From assembly GCF_004216555.1 (NCBI RefSeq), contig NZ_SGWQ01000003.1, positions 358,146-422,145 on the forward strand: a stretch of 64,000 bases of DNA, in the 5' to 3' direction. Position numbers and translations under genes: made by a program. The notes under the pieces are model-generated. The model was not told the origin of the DNA. It saw nothing but the letters and a program-made list of their open reading frames with translations, and did not search any database. Origin of the DNA: Herbihabitans rhizosphaerae (GTDB taxonomy: Bacteria > Actinomycetota > Actinomycetes > Mycobacteriales > Pseudonocardiaceae). Of this stretch, positions 8,249-18,500 are shown piece by piece; position 1 is the stretch's first letter, and each line of letters starts with the position of its first letter.

Positions 8249-8788
8249 CTATTTCCATTCCTGTTCGAGGACTGAATACAACACCGAGTCGCGCCATTCC
8301 CCATTGGTGTGCACGTGCTCCCGCAACAGCCCCTCTTCGGTGAATCCGAGCCGTTTCAGGGTAGCGATGGAAGCCGCGTTGTCAGGTCCGGCAGCGCCCG
8401 TGATTCTGTGCAGGCCCAGCTCACGGAATCCGAAGGTGATCAGGGTTCGTGCCGCGTCGGTGCCGTAACCGTGGCCCCAATGGTCGGCCGCGATCATGTA
8501 GCCGATCTTCGCGTTGCGATGGATGCCGATGGCCAGGCGGATGACGCCGATCAAGGTGTCGTCATCGAGAGTCGTGACGGCGAGGTAGTACTCGGTGCGT
8601 GGTTCGGCCTTGGCTCGCTCAATCGCGGCGGCGAGGCGTTTCCTCTGCTCATCGCGAATGAGGGTGTCGAATGCCATCCATACCGTCACCCGTTCGTCGC
8701 CGACGATCGCCATCGAAGCGTCGAGATCCGATTCGCGAAACTCGCGGAGCCGAACCACCGCGCCGCGCAGCTCCAGTGGATAGCTCAT
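8249..8788 (-). CDS. GNAT-family N-acetyltransferase (RimJ/RimL-like)
   Basis: A 179-residue acetyl-CoA-dependent transferase. The N-terminal ELRGAVVRLREFRESDLDA matches the start of RimL-type GNATs. Motif A, the acetyl-CoA pyrophosphate loop, is seen around DHWGHGYGTDAARTLI (about 105-120), followed by GPDNAASIATLKRLGFTEEGLLRE. The acceptor is unknown; relatives modify ribosomal protein N-termini or small amines. The ATG overlaps the stop of the upstream XRE-TPR gene (ATGA), so the regulator and enzyme are made together. Confidence 0.87.
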   Translation of the reverse strand: MSYPLELRGAVVRLREFRESDLDASMAIVGDERVTVWMAFDTLIRDEQRKRLAAAIERAKAEPRTEYYLAVTTLDDDTLIGVIRLAIGIHRNAKIGYMIAADHWGHGYGTDAARTLITFGFRELGLHRITGAAGPDNAASIATLKRLGFTEEGLLREHVHTNGEWRDSVLYSVLEQEWK

Positions 8789-10086
8789 GACGGAACCGCC
8801 AGACGCTGCGCGGAAAAGTCCTCCAACTCGGCCCGGAAGTCGTCAACCGCCGAGTCATCGATGCTGGCGAGCGCCGTCCGTACATTCTGTACCGAGTGCA
8901 CAATTCCGCTGATTCGCATCGGAGGTGGCAGTTCGAGTACGTCGGTCATGGCCTCGCGGCCACCCTCGATATCGCGGTTCGCGACGCGGGCGAGAGCCAA
9001 ATCGCACCTTGTTCCAGCTTCGTCGCCGAATGCCCGGTCATCGGGGTCGGCGTTGTTGTAGGCGTCGATGGCCTCAAGGGCGTATCGCTCCGTGTCCGCC
9101 GCCTGTTCAGAACCGCCCCACGCGAGCGAGTCGGCTATGTAATAGAGCTGCCGTGGGCGCGAGAACGTGCAAAGCCCACCAAGAGCGTCGAGATCATCCA
9201 GTTCCACGCGGTCACGGGCGTCGTTCGCTTTGGCGATGGCCTCATGCACCTTGTCCCAATGGTTGAGCGCGGCATGTGTGCGGGCCTCACTGCAGGCCAG
9301 CCACACGGCAACGGTTCCCTGACTGTGTTCGGCGTGCTCGAATCCTTGCTCCGCGAAGTGCGCCGACTTGGCGTAGTCGCCCGCCCAGTACGTGATCAGA
9401 GCTTGGAGTCCACGGGTCCAGGCGATCAGGCCGCTGTGCCCAGCTCGTTCGGCACTGATATACGCCGCGCGTGCCTGGGTGAGAGCATGATCGGGCGACC
9501 CGACATCGTGGGATGCTTTCGCGAGGAGACCGGATGCGACCCCCGCCAGAAGGTAGAGATCGCGGGCGTGGTCCGGTCGCTGTCGCCCTTCGCTGATGAG
9601 GTTGATCAGCTCCTCCTGCGTGGACGCCAGCTTGGGCAGAAGCGTTTCCAGCGGCCGCTGCTGGTAACTGCGGACGAGACCCCGCACGTCGCTCTCAAGC
9701 TGGTCAATGGTCTCCGGTCCCACGTTTGTTGCCTCCGCTTGGAATAGAAAGTCGCGCGCTCGGTCGGCGCAGATGGCGAGGACCCTGCTGGCCCAGGTAT
9801 CCCGCGTACCGCCGCCGGCAGGCCGAGGCGGTGTGGGCAGAACGGCCGTGCCGTTTGGTGGACCGAGTAGACGCTCCACGGGTTCGTTGAACAAGCGTTC
9901 CAACGCCGCGCACGCGTCCGGGTGTGGGCGGGTGCGCACCCTGCCGCTGACCCAGCGCTCGGCCTGGCGTCGCTCGACGGTCCAGCCTGTTTCTCTGCTG
10001 AGTCGATCGCGGAATTCCCGCAGGGTCCAGCGTCGAACGCGGAGTATCTGGGCAAGCCGTGTCGGCGGAAGATCGTCGAGCTCCAC
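8785..10086 (-). CDS. XRE-type regulator with TPR-like C-terminal domain
   Basis: A 433-residue putative regulator. The N-terminal 10-80 region (LAQILRVRRWTLREFRDRLSRETGWTVERRQAERW) is HTH-like, and the rest is alpha-helical with TPR-like pairs, such as HALTQARAAYISAERAG and VAVWLACSEARTHAALNHWDKVHEAI. This layout is common in actinobacterial regulators that sense peptides or partner proteins. The GTG at 10084-10086 was chosen because family members begin at ELDDLPPTRLAQ; the open frame continues upstream without an obvious start. TACCTT lies 6 bases before it, so it may be leaderless. Coupled downstream to the GNAT gene. Confidence 0.75.
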   Translation of the reverse strand: MELDDLPPTRLAQILRVRRWTLREFRDRLSRETGWTVERRQAERWVSGRVRTRPHPDACAALERLFNEPVERLLGPPNGTAVLPTPPRPAGGGTRDTWASRVLAICADRARDFLFQAEATNVGPETIDQLESDVRGLVRSYQQRPLETLLPKLASTQEELINLISEGRQRPDHARDLYLLAGVASGLLAKASHDVGSPDHALTQARAAYISAERAGHSGLIAWTRGLQALITYWAGDYAKSAHFAEQGFEHAEHSQGTVAVWLACSEARTHAALNHWDKVHEAIAKANDARDRVELDDLDALGGLCTFSRPRQLYYIADSLAWGGSEQAADTERYALEAIDAYNNADPDDRAFGDEAGTRCDLALARVANRDIEGGREAMTDVLELPPPMRISGIVHSVQNVRTALASIDDSAVDDFRAELEDFSAQRLAVPS

Positions 10087-10268
10087 GCTCTCAAGGTACG
10101 ACCACGTCGCGACACAGTGCGACACCCCGAGCACAGAAGACCACAGATGACCGCAGAAGGCCGTCGGGCGACGTTTCGATGACGGCGAGCACCTGCCGAT
10201 TCTCAGGGTCATAACACGGGCACAACCCGTTACGTCGGACTCGCTCACCCAAGGAAGGTGCGCTCGGC

Positions 10269-10562
10269 ATGGCCGAGATCAGTCACGAAGAAGTGATCCG
10301 CCGGTTTCCGGAACTGGCCCCGCTCGCTGATCAGCAGTGGACGTGGGAGGAACGTCCGCTGCGACACGTGGCGAGGCTGGAGGTCTGGGGCACTCGCCGT
10401 GAAACGTGGGAACGGCCAGCGGCCCAACTGTTCATCTACGGATCGAGCGACGCGTCGCTGTACTGGATTGAGAACGGGAACAAGCACACTGTGCCGAACG
10501 GTCCCGTCTCGGAGTTCGTGCCGTGGCTGGCTGGCGAGATCCCAGGGAGGCCGACCCGGTGA
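10269..10562 (+). CDS. Hypothetical protein, 97 residues
   Basis: Not recognised. The protein is soluble, has no signal peptide or membrane segment, and is rich in aromatic and charged residues (WTWEERPL, LFIYGSSDASLYWIE). A clear ribosome binding site (AAGGAAGG) precedes the ATG. It diverges from the XRE-TPR regulator across 182 bases that include the inverted repeat ACGGG-CACAA-CCCGT (10216-10230), so that regulator may control it. It overlaps the next small gene by 4 bases. Confidence 0.6.
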   Translation: MAEISHEEVIRRFPELAPLADQQWTWEERPLRHVARLEVWGTRRETWERPAAQLFIYGSSDASLYWIENGNKHTVPNGPVSEFVPWLAGEIPGRPTR

Positions 10563-10711
10563 GCGAGCGTTTCGGACGAATAGCGCTGGAAGATCTCGTC
10601 TGGCGCATTCTCGTCCGCATACCCGGTACTCGGACACGACGTGAGTCGCTACGTGAGGTAGATCGTCGGCTGGCCGCGGCTGCCGAGGTCCTTCAGTACA
10701 GAGGCCCGTGA
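10559..10711 (+). CDS. Small hypothetical protein, 50 residues
   Basis: Not recognised. The GTG start overlaps the preceding stop in a GTGA junction, the best evidence that it is real. The peptide is basic and amphipathic (Arg-rich RIPGTRTRRESLREVDRRLAAAAE), with no cysteines. It could act as a partner of the 97-residue protein encoded just upstream. Confidence 0.5.
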   Translation: MSERFGRIALEDLVWRILVRIPGTRTRRESLREVDRRLAAAAEVLQYRGP

Positions 10712-10720
10712 CCAGCGGGT

Positions 10721-10759
10721 TATCCAAATCTGGACGTGTTCGCTATCCAAATCTGGACG
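10721..10759 (+). repeat. 16-base tandem direct repeat
   Basis: TATCCAAATCTGGACG occurs at 10721-10736 and again at 10744-10759 with a 7-base spacer (23-base period). A third, partial look-alike (TTTGGCTAGCCAGATT) follows directly. The repeats lie between a small plus-strand gene and the 3' end of the Emb gene. They may be the remnant of a transposon end or a protein-binding array. Confidence 0.75.
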
Positions 10760-10781
10760 GTTTGGCTAGCCAGATTCCGCT

Positions 10782-13700
10782 CTACTTGTCGCCTCCGGCG
10801 GCGGCTTCGCGTTCGCGTTGCTTGCGGATGTCGTCCGGCTTGATCCCGGGGTTGCGGGAGATGTCGGGGTAGGTGTTGTCCGCGAGCGAGGGCCCCCGGT
10901 ACAGGCCACCACGGTCCACCGTGTCCACGCGCAGGTCGAACTTGTTCACGTGGTACGGGTAGCGGAGCACGAAAACCTGCCCCCACGGCAGCCGCTGCGG
11001 CCCTTCGGGATCCAGGATCGAGGTGACCTTGCTGCGCACCCACGTCCGCGATGTCTGCAACCACGCGCCGCCCCAGTCGACGTGCGTCGGGTTGTTCAGG
11101 ATGCGCGGATCGATGATCTCGTCGGCGGCCAGGAACACACCCGGCGTGTCGGTCAGCCCGTCGCGGATCAGCGCCGGGTTCACACACGGCCACAGCGCGC
11201 CGGAGATCTGGTCGGCGAACACCGTCCCCTGCTTGGCCAGGTCGTTCACCGGACGGTACTCGGTCAGCCTCGGCTCCTCGGCGGCGATCCAGGTTCCCCT
11301 GCCGGTCACCACATCGGCCACGGACACCCGCACGAAAGCCGGCCGCTGCGCGGGAATCTCCGCCTGCACCTGCTGCCACACGTCGATCGGCAGCCGGTCG
11401 TCCGGCCTCAGCTTCACGGTGTCCACAATGGACGGATTGCGTGGATCGCCGGCGCCGAACTGCATCTCCAGGCGCTGACCGTTGAGCTGACCGGCCAGTG
11501 GCACCGTCACGTGCGTGCCACCGGTGGCCGGCAGCGGATACCACGCGGTGGTCAGCGTGCCGGTGCCGGTCGACGAACCGTCCGGCAGATCGTCGTGCCA
11601 GGTCTGCTTGGTGTCCTCCCACGAGCCGGCGCGCATCGGCGAGCGGCCGGACGCGGTGAAGTCGCCGGCACGGGTCGGCTGCCCGATCGGCGCACCGAGC
11701 GAATTCCCCGACGGCACAAGGACTTTCACGCCGCTGGCGAGCCCGCAGCCGTTGCCGAACAGCGTCTCCACGCCCGACTTCGCGACCGTCCACCCGGGAC
11801 TCTGGCGCATCGGCGCGTAGGCGAACAGGCCGAACAGCAGCACAACCGAGCCGGCCACGGCGGCCAGCAGCACCGCGCGCTCACCGTCCACTCGGGACAG
11901 TTTGCCCCGGTTGCGGCGCCAGCGTGTCCACAGCCACGCGGCCAGCACGATCGCCAGCCACGGCAGCGGACTGCGCAGGTACAGCGGACCGAAGTGCGGC
12001 TCCAGGTCGTTGACCGTCGAGTCCACGTCCAGGTGGTTGCCGAACCGCTGGCCGGCGTCGGTGAACGGGTGCCACCGGTTCTGGCCGGCGTAGGACAACG
12101 CCACCGCGCCCACGGTCAGCAGCAGCGCCGCGGCCCGCGCGACCAGCCCCACCTTGCGCGGCAGCGGCGAGCGCACCAGCGCGGCGGCCAGCAACAGCGT
12201 GGCCACCGGCTGCATGACCTGGAAGTGGTTGACCCACTTGGTCGGGCTCAGCGCGATCAGCACGAACGCGATCGCGGTGGTGATCGCGGCGGCCAGGGTG
12301 AGCCGGCGCAGCGGATCGTTGCCCATGTTGGCGCGGCCGCTGCCGATCGCCACCACGAGCACCACGGCGACGGTCAGCAGCACGGGCAGCCGCCGTCCCC
12401 AGCCCGAGGTGTCCAGCAGCGTGTTGAAGTGGACGATCTCCTCGAACCACGGGTGCGCGATGTAGTACCACTGGTGCGCGGTGGTCGCGTCCAGCACGTC
12501 GCCGAGGCTGGCGTCGGTGAACCCGATCGGCACCATGATCGACATCGCCGCGCCGGCCAGCAGGATCGCGGCCACCCGGCCGGACCAGGTCTGCGCGCGC
12601 AGCCAGCGGATCAGCCACGGCAGCGCCATCACCAGCGGCGCGGCGGCGGCGATGCCGGACGGCGACACGGCGATCGCGAGCGTGGCGAACACGGTGGCCA
12701 GAGCGAGTGCCGCGATCGACTCACGCGCCCGCGCGATCTCGGCGAACAACAGCACGGCCGCGCCGCAGGCCACGATCACCGGCTCGGGCCGCAGCGTCAC
12801 GCCGTAGGGCAGGAACCACAGCAGGTGCGCGGCCAGCAGCGCCCACGGCACGAACCGCAGCCGCGCCGCCCGGCCGAGCATGCTGGCCAGCGCGACCCGC
12901 AGCAGCACCCAGGTGATCAGTCCACACAGGACCGGAACGAGCCTGATCCACCACAGCGACCAGCCGCCCAGCTCGCCCCACCACTGCATCAGGTACTGCG
13001 AGAGGACGAACGGGTTCTCCGTGATGTTGAACATGTAGACGGCGTTGCCCATGAACCCGGACTCGGACGCGTTCTGCGCCATCCGCAGGTACCACGAGTC
13101 GTCCATCTGCATCGGGCCGAGGAACACCCACGCCCCGGACACGAGCAGCACCACACCGTCCGGAATGGACAGTCGAGGCCTGCTGATCGCGAACTTGGCC
13201 TTGTCGCCCCAGCGCCGCCAGGCGAGCACCAGCGTGACGATCAGGCACAGCGCGTGCAGCACCAGCAGCACGATCTTGAGCACGCTCGGGCTGGACTGGT
13301 AGCGCGCGTCGGTGTGCAGCTCCACCCGCAGGCCGCGCGCCTCGGGCAGCTTGTCGGCCTGGCTGGTCAGCTCGGCGACCTGCGGCGGCCACATGCCCTT
13401 GCGCTCGGCGATCATGGTCTGGTCGCGCAGCACGCGCACGCCGTTGCCGTCGGCCAGCACCCGGTAGGCGCACGATCCGGCCGGGACGGCCTCGGTGATC
13501 AGCGTCGACCCCGACGCGGTGATCGTGATCTTGCCCTGCTTGGACTGCACCAGCATGCCCTGGTCGCCCACCACGGAGGTGCTCAGCGCGTTGCCGCCGA
13601 GGCGCTCGGCGGCACGCACTGTCTCGCACGGCACGGTGGCGTCGAACTGGAGCGGCCGGTACGGCGACAGCGGCACCACGGTGGACACGGGCTGCTCGCC

Positions 13701-13850
13701 GGCCTTCGGCCAGGTGACCACCGGGTCGTCGACCTTCACCGGCGACAGCACGGCGAGCGCGCCCAACAGAATGGTCAGGCCGGCGAAGACGATCACCAGC
13801 AGGTTGCCGCCACGCGATCTCGCGGGAGTGTCGGACGCGCTCTCACTCAT
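10782..13850 (-). CDS. Arabinosyltransferase, EmbA/EmbB/EmbC family
   Basis: A 1022-residue polytopic membrane enzyme of the GT-C fold that transfers arabinofuranose from decaprenyl-phosphate-arabinose to cell-wall arabinan. It has an N-terminal membrane anchor (about 15-37), a first extracytoplasmic domain, a central block of about a dozen membrane segments (180-680), and a C-terminal carbohydrate-binding-like domain of about 330 residues. MQMDDSWYLRMAQN contains the acidic DD motif expected at the catalytic site. Length matches mycobacterial Emb proteins (about 1050-1100). The ATG at 13850 starts MSESASDTP. Only one Emb gene is seen, next to a conservon rather than the usual embCAB set. Its presence argues for an arabinogalactan-containing organism. 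Confidence 0.93.
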   Translation of the reverse strand: MSESASDTPARSRGGNLLVIVFAGLTILLGALAVLSPVKVDDPVVTWPKAGEQPVSTVVPLSPYRPLQFDATVPCETVRAAERLGGNALSTSVVGDQGMLVQSKQGKITITASGSTLITEAVPAGSCAYRVLADGNGVRVLRDQTMIAERKGMWPPQVAELTSQADKLPEARGLRVELHTDARYQSSPSVLKIVLLVLHALCLIVTLVLAWRRWGDKAKFAISRPRLSIPDGVVLLVSGAWVFLGPMQMDDSWYLRMAQNASESGFMGNAVYMFNITENPFVLSQYLMQWWGELGGWSLWWIRLVPVLCGLITWVLLRVALASMLGRAARLRFVPWALLAAHLLWFLPYGVTLRPEPVIVACGAAVLLFAEIARARESIAALALATVFATLAIAVSPSGIAAAAPLVMALPWLIRWLRAQTWSGRVAAILLAGAAMSIMVPIGFTDASLGDVLDATTAHQWYYIAHPWFEEIVHFNTLLDTSGWGRRLPVLLTVAVVLVVAIGSGRANMGNDPLRRLTLAAAITTAIAFVLIALSPTKWVNHFQVMQPVATLLLAAALVRSPLPRKVGLVARAAALLLTVGAVALSYAGQNRWHPFTDAGQRFGNHLDVDSTVNDLEPHFGPLYLRSPLPWLAIVLAAWLWTRWRRNRGKLSRVDGERAVLLAAVAGSVVLLFGLFAYAPMRQSPGWTVAKSGVETLFGNGCGLASGVKVLVPSGNSLGAPIGQPTRAGDFTASGRSPMRAGSWEDTKQTWHDDLPDGSSTGTGTLTTAWYPLPATGGTHVTVPLAGQLNGQRLEMQFGAGDPRNPSIVDTVKLRPDDRLPIDVWQQVQAEIPAQRPAFVRVSVADVVTGRGTWIAAEEPRLTEYRPVNDLAKQGTVFADQISGALWPCVNPALIRDGLTDTPGVFLAADEIIDPRILNNPTHVDWGGAWLQTSRTWVRSKVTSILDPEGPQRLPWGQVFVLRYPYHVNKFDLRVDTVDRGGLYRGPSLADNTYPDISRNPGIKPDDIRKQREREAAAGGDK

Positions 13851-13922
13851 GGATGTGATGGCTCGCTCGCAAATGTGATCGGCGACCACCTGGGCCGCCG
13901 ATGTGGTTGTGGGTTCTCTGTG

Positions 13923-14531
13923 TTAACCCGCGCGAGCCGACATGCGTTGCCTCATCGCGTGCTCCACCAAGGTGATCAAGCACTCCTTGGTGGACGCGCG
14001 ATCGCGGGCGTCCACGGTGACCACCGGAACGGTCTGTTCGATGGTCAACGCGTCGCGCACGTCGTCCACCCGGTGATGGAGCACCCTATCGAAGCAGTTT
14101 ATGGCGACGATGTAGGGCAGCTGCCGGTCCTCGAAGAAGTCGATCGAGGCGAACGCGTCGGCGAGCCGGCGGGTGTCCACGAGCACCACCGCACCGATCG
14201 CACCGCGCACCAGGTCGTCCCACATGAACCAGAACCGGTGCTGCCCCGGCGTGCCGAACAGGTAGAGGATCAGGTCGGAGTCCAGCGACACCCGGCCGAA
14301 GTCCATGGCCACCGTGGTGGTGGTCTTGTTCGGCGTGGCGCTCAGGTCGTCGTGCTCGACACTGGCCTCGGTCATCACGGCCTCGGTGGTCAGCGGCACG
14401 ATCTCCGACACCGAACCCACGAGCGTCGTCTTGCCGACGCCGAAGCCGCCGGCGACCACGATCTTCGCCGAGGTCGTCGGCTGCGGCGCCATTCCGCGCG
14501 TTCCTGCCGCGCTAGAGCCTGCGGAGCCCAC
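13923..14531 (-). CDS. Conservon GTPase (CvnD-type)
   Basis: A 202-residue Ras/MglA-like GTP-binding protein, last gene of the conservon. Walker A is GGFGVGKTT (about 28-36), G3-like is LFGTPGQHRFWFMW, where GTPGQ replaces DxxGQ, and NCFD stands in for the NKxD base motif. In Streptomyces such GTPases form membrane-linked complexes with the sensor kinase and roadblock protein and affect development and antibiotic output. The GTG start overlaps the DUF742 gene by 20 bases; an ATG at 14492 is an alternative. Confidence 0.9.
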   Translation of the reverse strand: MGSAGSSAAGTRGMAPQPTTSAKIVVAGGFGVGKTTLVGSVSEIVPLTTEAVMTEASVEHDDLSATPNKTTTTVAMDFGRVSLDSDLILYLFGTPGQHRFWFMWDDLVRGAIGAVVLVDTRRLADAFASIDFFEDRQLPYIVAINCFDRVLHHRVDDVRDALTIEQTVPVVTVDARDRASTKECLITLVEHAMRQRMSARAG

Positions 14532-15159
14532 TGAGCACCCTTTCCATGAATTCGATCGACGGCCGGTCGCCGACGACCATGCCGCTCTGGTGGATCAGGA
14601 CCAGGCCCATGCCGGCCATGTCACCGATCAACACCCGCGCGACCCCGAGTGGAAGCCTGAGGTGCGCAGCGACTTCAGCCACCGAGCGGGTGTCGAGGCA
14701 CAGCCCACAGATCGAGCGGTGCTCCGGCGACACGGCGGCGTCTGGTGAACGACCTTGCTCGCTGGTGGAGACCAGCGCCTCGATCGCCAGGTCGTAGTCG
14801 GAACGCGTCCGACCACCGGTCTTCGTGTAGGGGCGAACTCGCAGGCCCGTCTCCTCGGCCTCGTTCACCGGCTCCGGCTCCGGCACGCCGAGCTGGTGCA
14901 CCGGCTCGGGGTGCGCCATCGAGTCGGTCACCGCGGGAAACTGGTTACTGTCCCAGTCGGACTGACGCGGGACCCCCGAGTCCCCGTACAGGCCAGCGCT
15001 CGGCCCCCCGAACAGTCGGGCCCTGAATCCGTCCAGATCGAATCTGTTCGGCGGATCTCCAAGGCCGTGCTCGGGCAGGTCCTCCCAACCTCGCTCCGGC
15101 ATCTCTCCAGCCTCCGCTTCGGCCAATCTGCCAGCTTGCGCTGCCCTGTCGTCCAACAC
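14512..15159 (-). CDS. Conservon DUF742 protein (CvnC-type)
   Basis: A 215-residue protein whose C-terminal 110 residues are the DUF742 domain: RVRPYTKTGGRTRSDYDLAIEALV, then SICGLCLDTRSVAEVAAHLRLPLGVARVLIGDMA and ending VLSGLRRL. The middle is a helix-turn-helix-like segment, so it is thought to be a DNA-binding or adaptor subunit. The first 90 residues are acidic and probably disordered, longer than in most relatives. It sits between the roadblock gene (9-base gap) and the GTPase gene. Confidence 0.88.
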   Translation of the reverse strand: MLDDRAAQAGRLAEAEAGEMPERGWEDLPEHGLGDPPNRFDLDGFRARLFGGPSAGLYGDSGVPRQSDWDSNQFPAVTDSMAHPEPVHQLGVPEPEPVNEAEETGLRVRPYTKTGGRTRSDYDLAIEALVSTSEQGRSPDAAVSPEHRSICGLCLDTRSVAEVAAHLRLPLGVARVLIGDMAGMGLVLIHQSGMVVGDRPSIEFMERVLSGLRRL

Positions 15160-15168
15160 GTCGGTGCC

Positions 15169-15594
15169 CTACCGTCGCTGCGCTCCCTGCAATTGCGCGC
15201 GCAGCTCCGGAGTCATCTGCTGGCCAACCCGCTCGACCAGCAAGGTCATCTCGTATGCGATCAGCCCGATGTCGCAGTTCGGCGCGGCCAGTACCGACAG
15301 GCACGAGCCGTCCGAGATCGACATCAGGAAGAGGTAGCCGCGGTCCATCTCGACCACGGTCTGGTTCACTCCGCCCGCCTCGAAGCAGCGTGCGGCGCCC
15401 TGGGTCAGGCTGACCAGACCGGAGGCCACGGCCGAGAGCTGCTCGGCGCGGTCGCGGGGCAGGCCGTGGGAACCGGCGAGCAGTAATCCGTCGGCGGAAA
15501 CCACCACGGCGTGGGCGACACCAGGCACCCGTCGGACGAAATCGGTGATGAGCCACCCGAAACTGCCGGGCTGATTGGCTGACGCGGTCGTCAC
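15169..15594 (-). CDS. Conservon roadblock/LC7 protein (CvnB-type)
   Basis: A 141-residue MglB-like protein. The roadblock fold covers about residues 12-125, with [44 protein letters not shown], and [20 protein letters not shown]. Roadblock dimers modulate the partner GTPase in these systems. Its ATG overlaps the kinase stop (ATGA), so the two proteins are made in step. Confidence 0.92.
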   Translation of the reverse strand: MTTASANQPGSFGWLITDFVRRVPGVAHAVVVSADGLLLAGSHGLPRDRAEQLSAVASGLVSLTQGAARCFEAGGVNQTVVEMDRGYLFLMSISDGSCLSVLAAPNCDIGLIAYEMTLLVERVGQQMTPELRAQLQGAQRR

Positions 15595-18500
15595 TCCTGC
15601 TCCTCGTCTTGACGGCCCTCGGCTGAGCCGGATTGGTCACCAGGGTAGGACTCAACAAGTGCGTGCCGGCCACGCCGGACCCCTTGTTGGAAGCTGGACA
15701 TCCGTCCGCGCACCGCGTCGGCGGTACGTGGCGGCAGCTGTGGACGCTCCTCGGTCTGCTGGGCGGTCTCCTGCCTCGGCGCCGCCGAACCGGGCACCAG
15801 GTGAGCTTTGGGCACGCGTTTCGGCAGGCCGGCCGTGGTCTTCTCGACCTCGGGGTCCGGCGTCAGCAACGCCTGGGCGGCCTGCCATCCGTCATCGCCG
15901 GGCGACTGCCACGCCGCCGCGGCCTCGGCCGCGCGCCGCTCCTCGGCGGCCGCGTCCGACTCCGCCGGCGGCTCGGGCTCGTCCCGCCCGGTCGGTGTGA
16001 GATCCGACATCGCCGGGGACAGTGCCTCCTTCGGGTCGGAGGTGTGCTCGAACCACTGGGACAACACCGCTTCGTAGATGGGCAGCCGCTCGGTCGGCGC
16101 ATCCACGTTCAGGTCTACCTCCTGCTGCGCTGCCGACCTGTGCTCCAACTCGCTGCCATTGGTCGCGGCGGAGTCGTGCTGCGGCGCCTGGACGGGCTCG
16201 TGGCCCGCCGGCGCCTCTTCCGCGCCGCCGGTGCGCGGGCCGAACGCGTCGCTGAGGTGCTGGCCCGGCTGCCGCTCGGGAAGCGGCTCGCCGAACAGCG
16301 AGGCGGGCCCGTCGGCCGTCGCGTCGTTGGTGGCCTTCTCCTCGCCCCAGCCACCGGCGACACCGTTGGCGCCGTGGCCGACCACCTGCGTGGGCTCCGC
16401 GTCGGCCGGCGGGTAGCCGACCACCTCGGGTGGCGGGTAGTCCGGCCACCGGTTGGCCGCGTCGTCGACCGGGGTGCCGTCCGCGCCCAGCTTGGGCATG
16501 TTGCCGGTGAACGCGCCGGCGATGCCGCTGGCCCGTGACGGCGGTCCGCCGCTGGTGGGCGGCCCTGGCGGGAATGTCGTGGTGGGCGCGCCGGTCGCCT
16601 GCACCAGCACGGCGGGGACGGTGATCCTGGCGACCAGGCCGCCCTCGATGTCCTCGTTGTCGCGCAGCCGCACCTTGATGTCGTGCCGCTTGGCCAGCCG
16701 CGCGACCACGTACAGGCCCATCCGCCTGGTCACCGACACGTCCAGGTCCGGCGGGTCGGCGAGGCGCGCGTTGGCCCCGGCGATGTCCTCGTCGGACATG
16801 CCCACACCGCGGTCGGTGATCTGGATGGCGAGTTCCCTGGACTTGGTGGCCGCCATCCGGACGGTGACCTTCTTGTCCGGGTCGGAGAACGAGGTCGCGT
16901 TGTCCAGCAGCTCCGCGATCAGGTGCACCAGGTCGTTGACCGCGCGGCCCATGACCGCCACGTCCGGCGCGCTGACCACATCGACGCGGGCGTACTGCTC
17001 GACCTCGGACACCGCGGCGCCGACCACGTCGGCGGCCGGCACCGGCTTGGTCAACTGGCGGGACAGGCCGGAGCCGGAGAGCACCAGCAGCGACTCGGAG
17101 TTGCGGCGCATCCGGGTGGCCAGGTGGTCCAGCTCGAACAGGCTGGCCAGCTGGTCGGGGTCCTGCTCGTCCTGCTCCATGCGGTCGATCAGGTTGAGCT
17201 GGCGCTCGACCAGCGCCTGGCTGCGCCGGGACAGGTTGACGAAGATCGAGTTCACGTTCTCGCGCAGCAGCGCCTGCTCGGCGGCCATGCGCACGGCCTG
17301 TTCGTGCACCACGTCGAAGGACCGCGCGACCTCGCCGGTCTCCTCGCGGGTGAACACCGGCACCGGCTCGATCGCGTTCTTGGACGCCTCCATCGGGTCC
17401 GGGTCGTCCAGGATCCGGCGCACCGTCTCGGGCAGGCGGCGGTTGGCCACGTCCAGCGCGTTGCGGCGCAGGGTGCGCAGCGGGCGCAGCAGCGAGCGGG
17501 TCACGATGATCATCAGGATCAGCGCGACGATCAGCACGCCGGCCACGATGCCGGCGTTGCGCCACGCCGAGAGGGTGGCGTCGCTGGCCAGGCCGTCGGC
17601 GGCTCGGCGCAGCGAGTCCAGCAGGCCGGTCTCCACCTTGCGCAGCCGCTCGACGGTCGCGGTGCCGTCGGTCTTGACCGCCTCGGGGGCCAGCGCCAGC
17701 GGGGAGCCCGGCGTGTTGGGCGCGGCGGCCTCGGCGCGCGCGAACGCGGTGGCCTTCAGGCGCGCGCGGTTGTCCACCTCGACACCGCTCACGGTGTCGG
17801 CGTAGAGCCGCTGCTGCTCCGGGGAGGCACTCGCGGCGAACGCGAGGCGGGTGGCCTCCGCACTCGCCTCGGCCGCACGGGTCTGGGTGAGCAGGTCGCC
17901 GGGGAACACGCCGCGCGTCGCCGCGATCATCAGCATCGCGTTCTCGCGGGAGAAGAACTCCTTCTGCTCGCTGAGCGCCTGCACGAGCGTGCCCTGGCGG
18001 AGCAGTTCCCGGTCGGTGACCGCGGTGTTCACCTCGCGGCCGAGCTGCACCAGCGCGTCGAGGATCTGGGAGTAGGTCGCGTACACCGACACGTCGGGGT
18101 AGGACGAGCCTTCCGCGGTGGCGCGGATCGCGGGCAGCGCGGACAGGCGCTGCAGACCGCGGTTGTACCGCTGCTTGGAGTCCTCGTCGGCGTCCAGGTT
18201 GGCCGCGGCGCCGCGCGCCTCGTCGACGGCCTTGTCCACGCGTGCGGTCTGGTGGTCGATCTCCGTGCGCGGCGCGGCCTTGTTGCCGGCCACCCAGCCG
18301 GACATGAGCGAGCGCTCGGTCTGCAGTTCGTGCACGACGTTGGTCAACTTGCGGGCCAGGTCGACCTGCGCGACCGTTTGCCGGAACCGCTCAGCGCGGT
18401 CGAGGTCGGCCTTGACCTGGAGGCCGCCCAGGACGAGAACGGCGACCGTCGGCACCACGAGAACCGCGATCAGCTTGGTGCGCAGCCGCCAGTTGCGCAT

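Noticed and set aside
10721-10759. An intact insertion sequence next to the Emb gene
   Set aside because: No transposase gene or matching second end is present; only the short tandem repeat is seen.
10818-14534. A very long open frame (over 1200 codons) on the plus strand opposite the Emb and conservon genes
   Set aside because: It is a high-GC mirror of the real genes: it lacks recognisable domains, is rich in His/Gln/Arg, and has no ribosome binding site.
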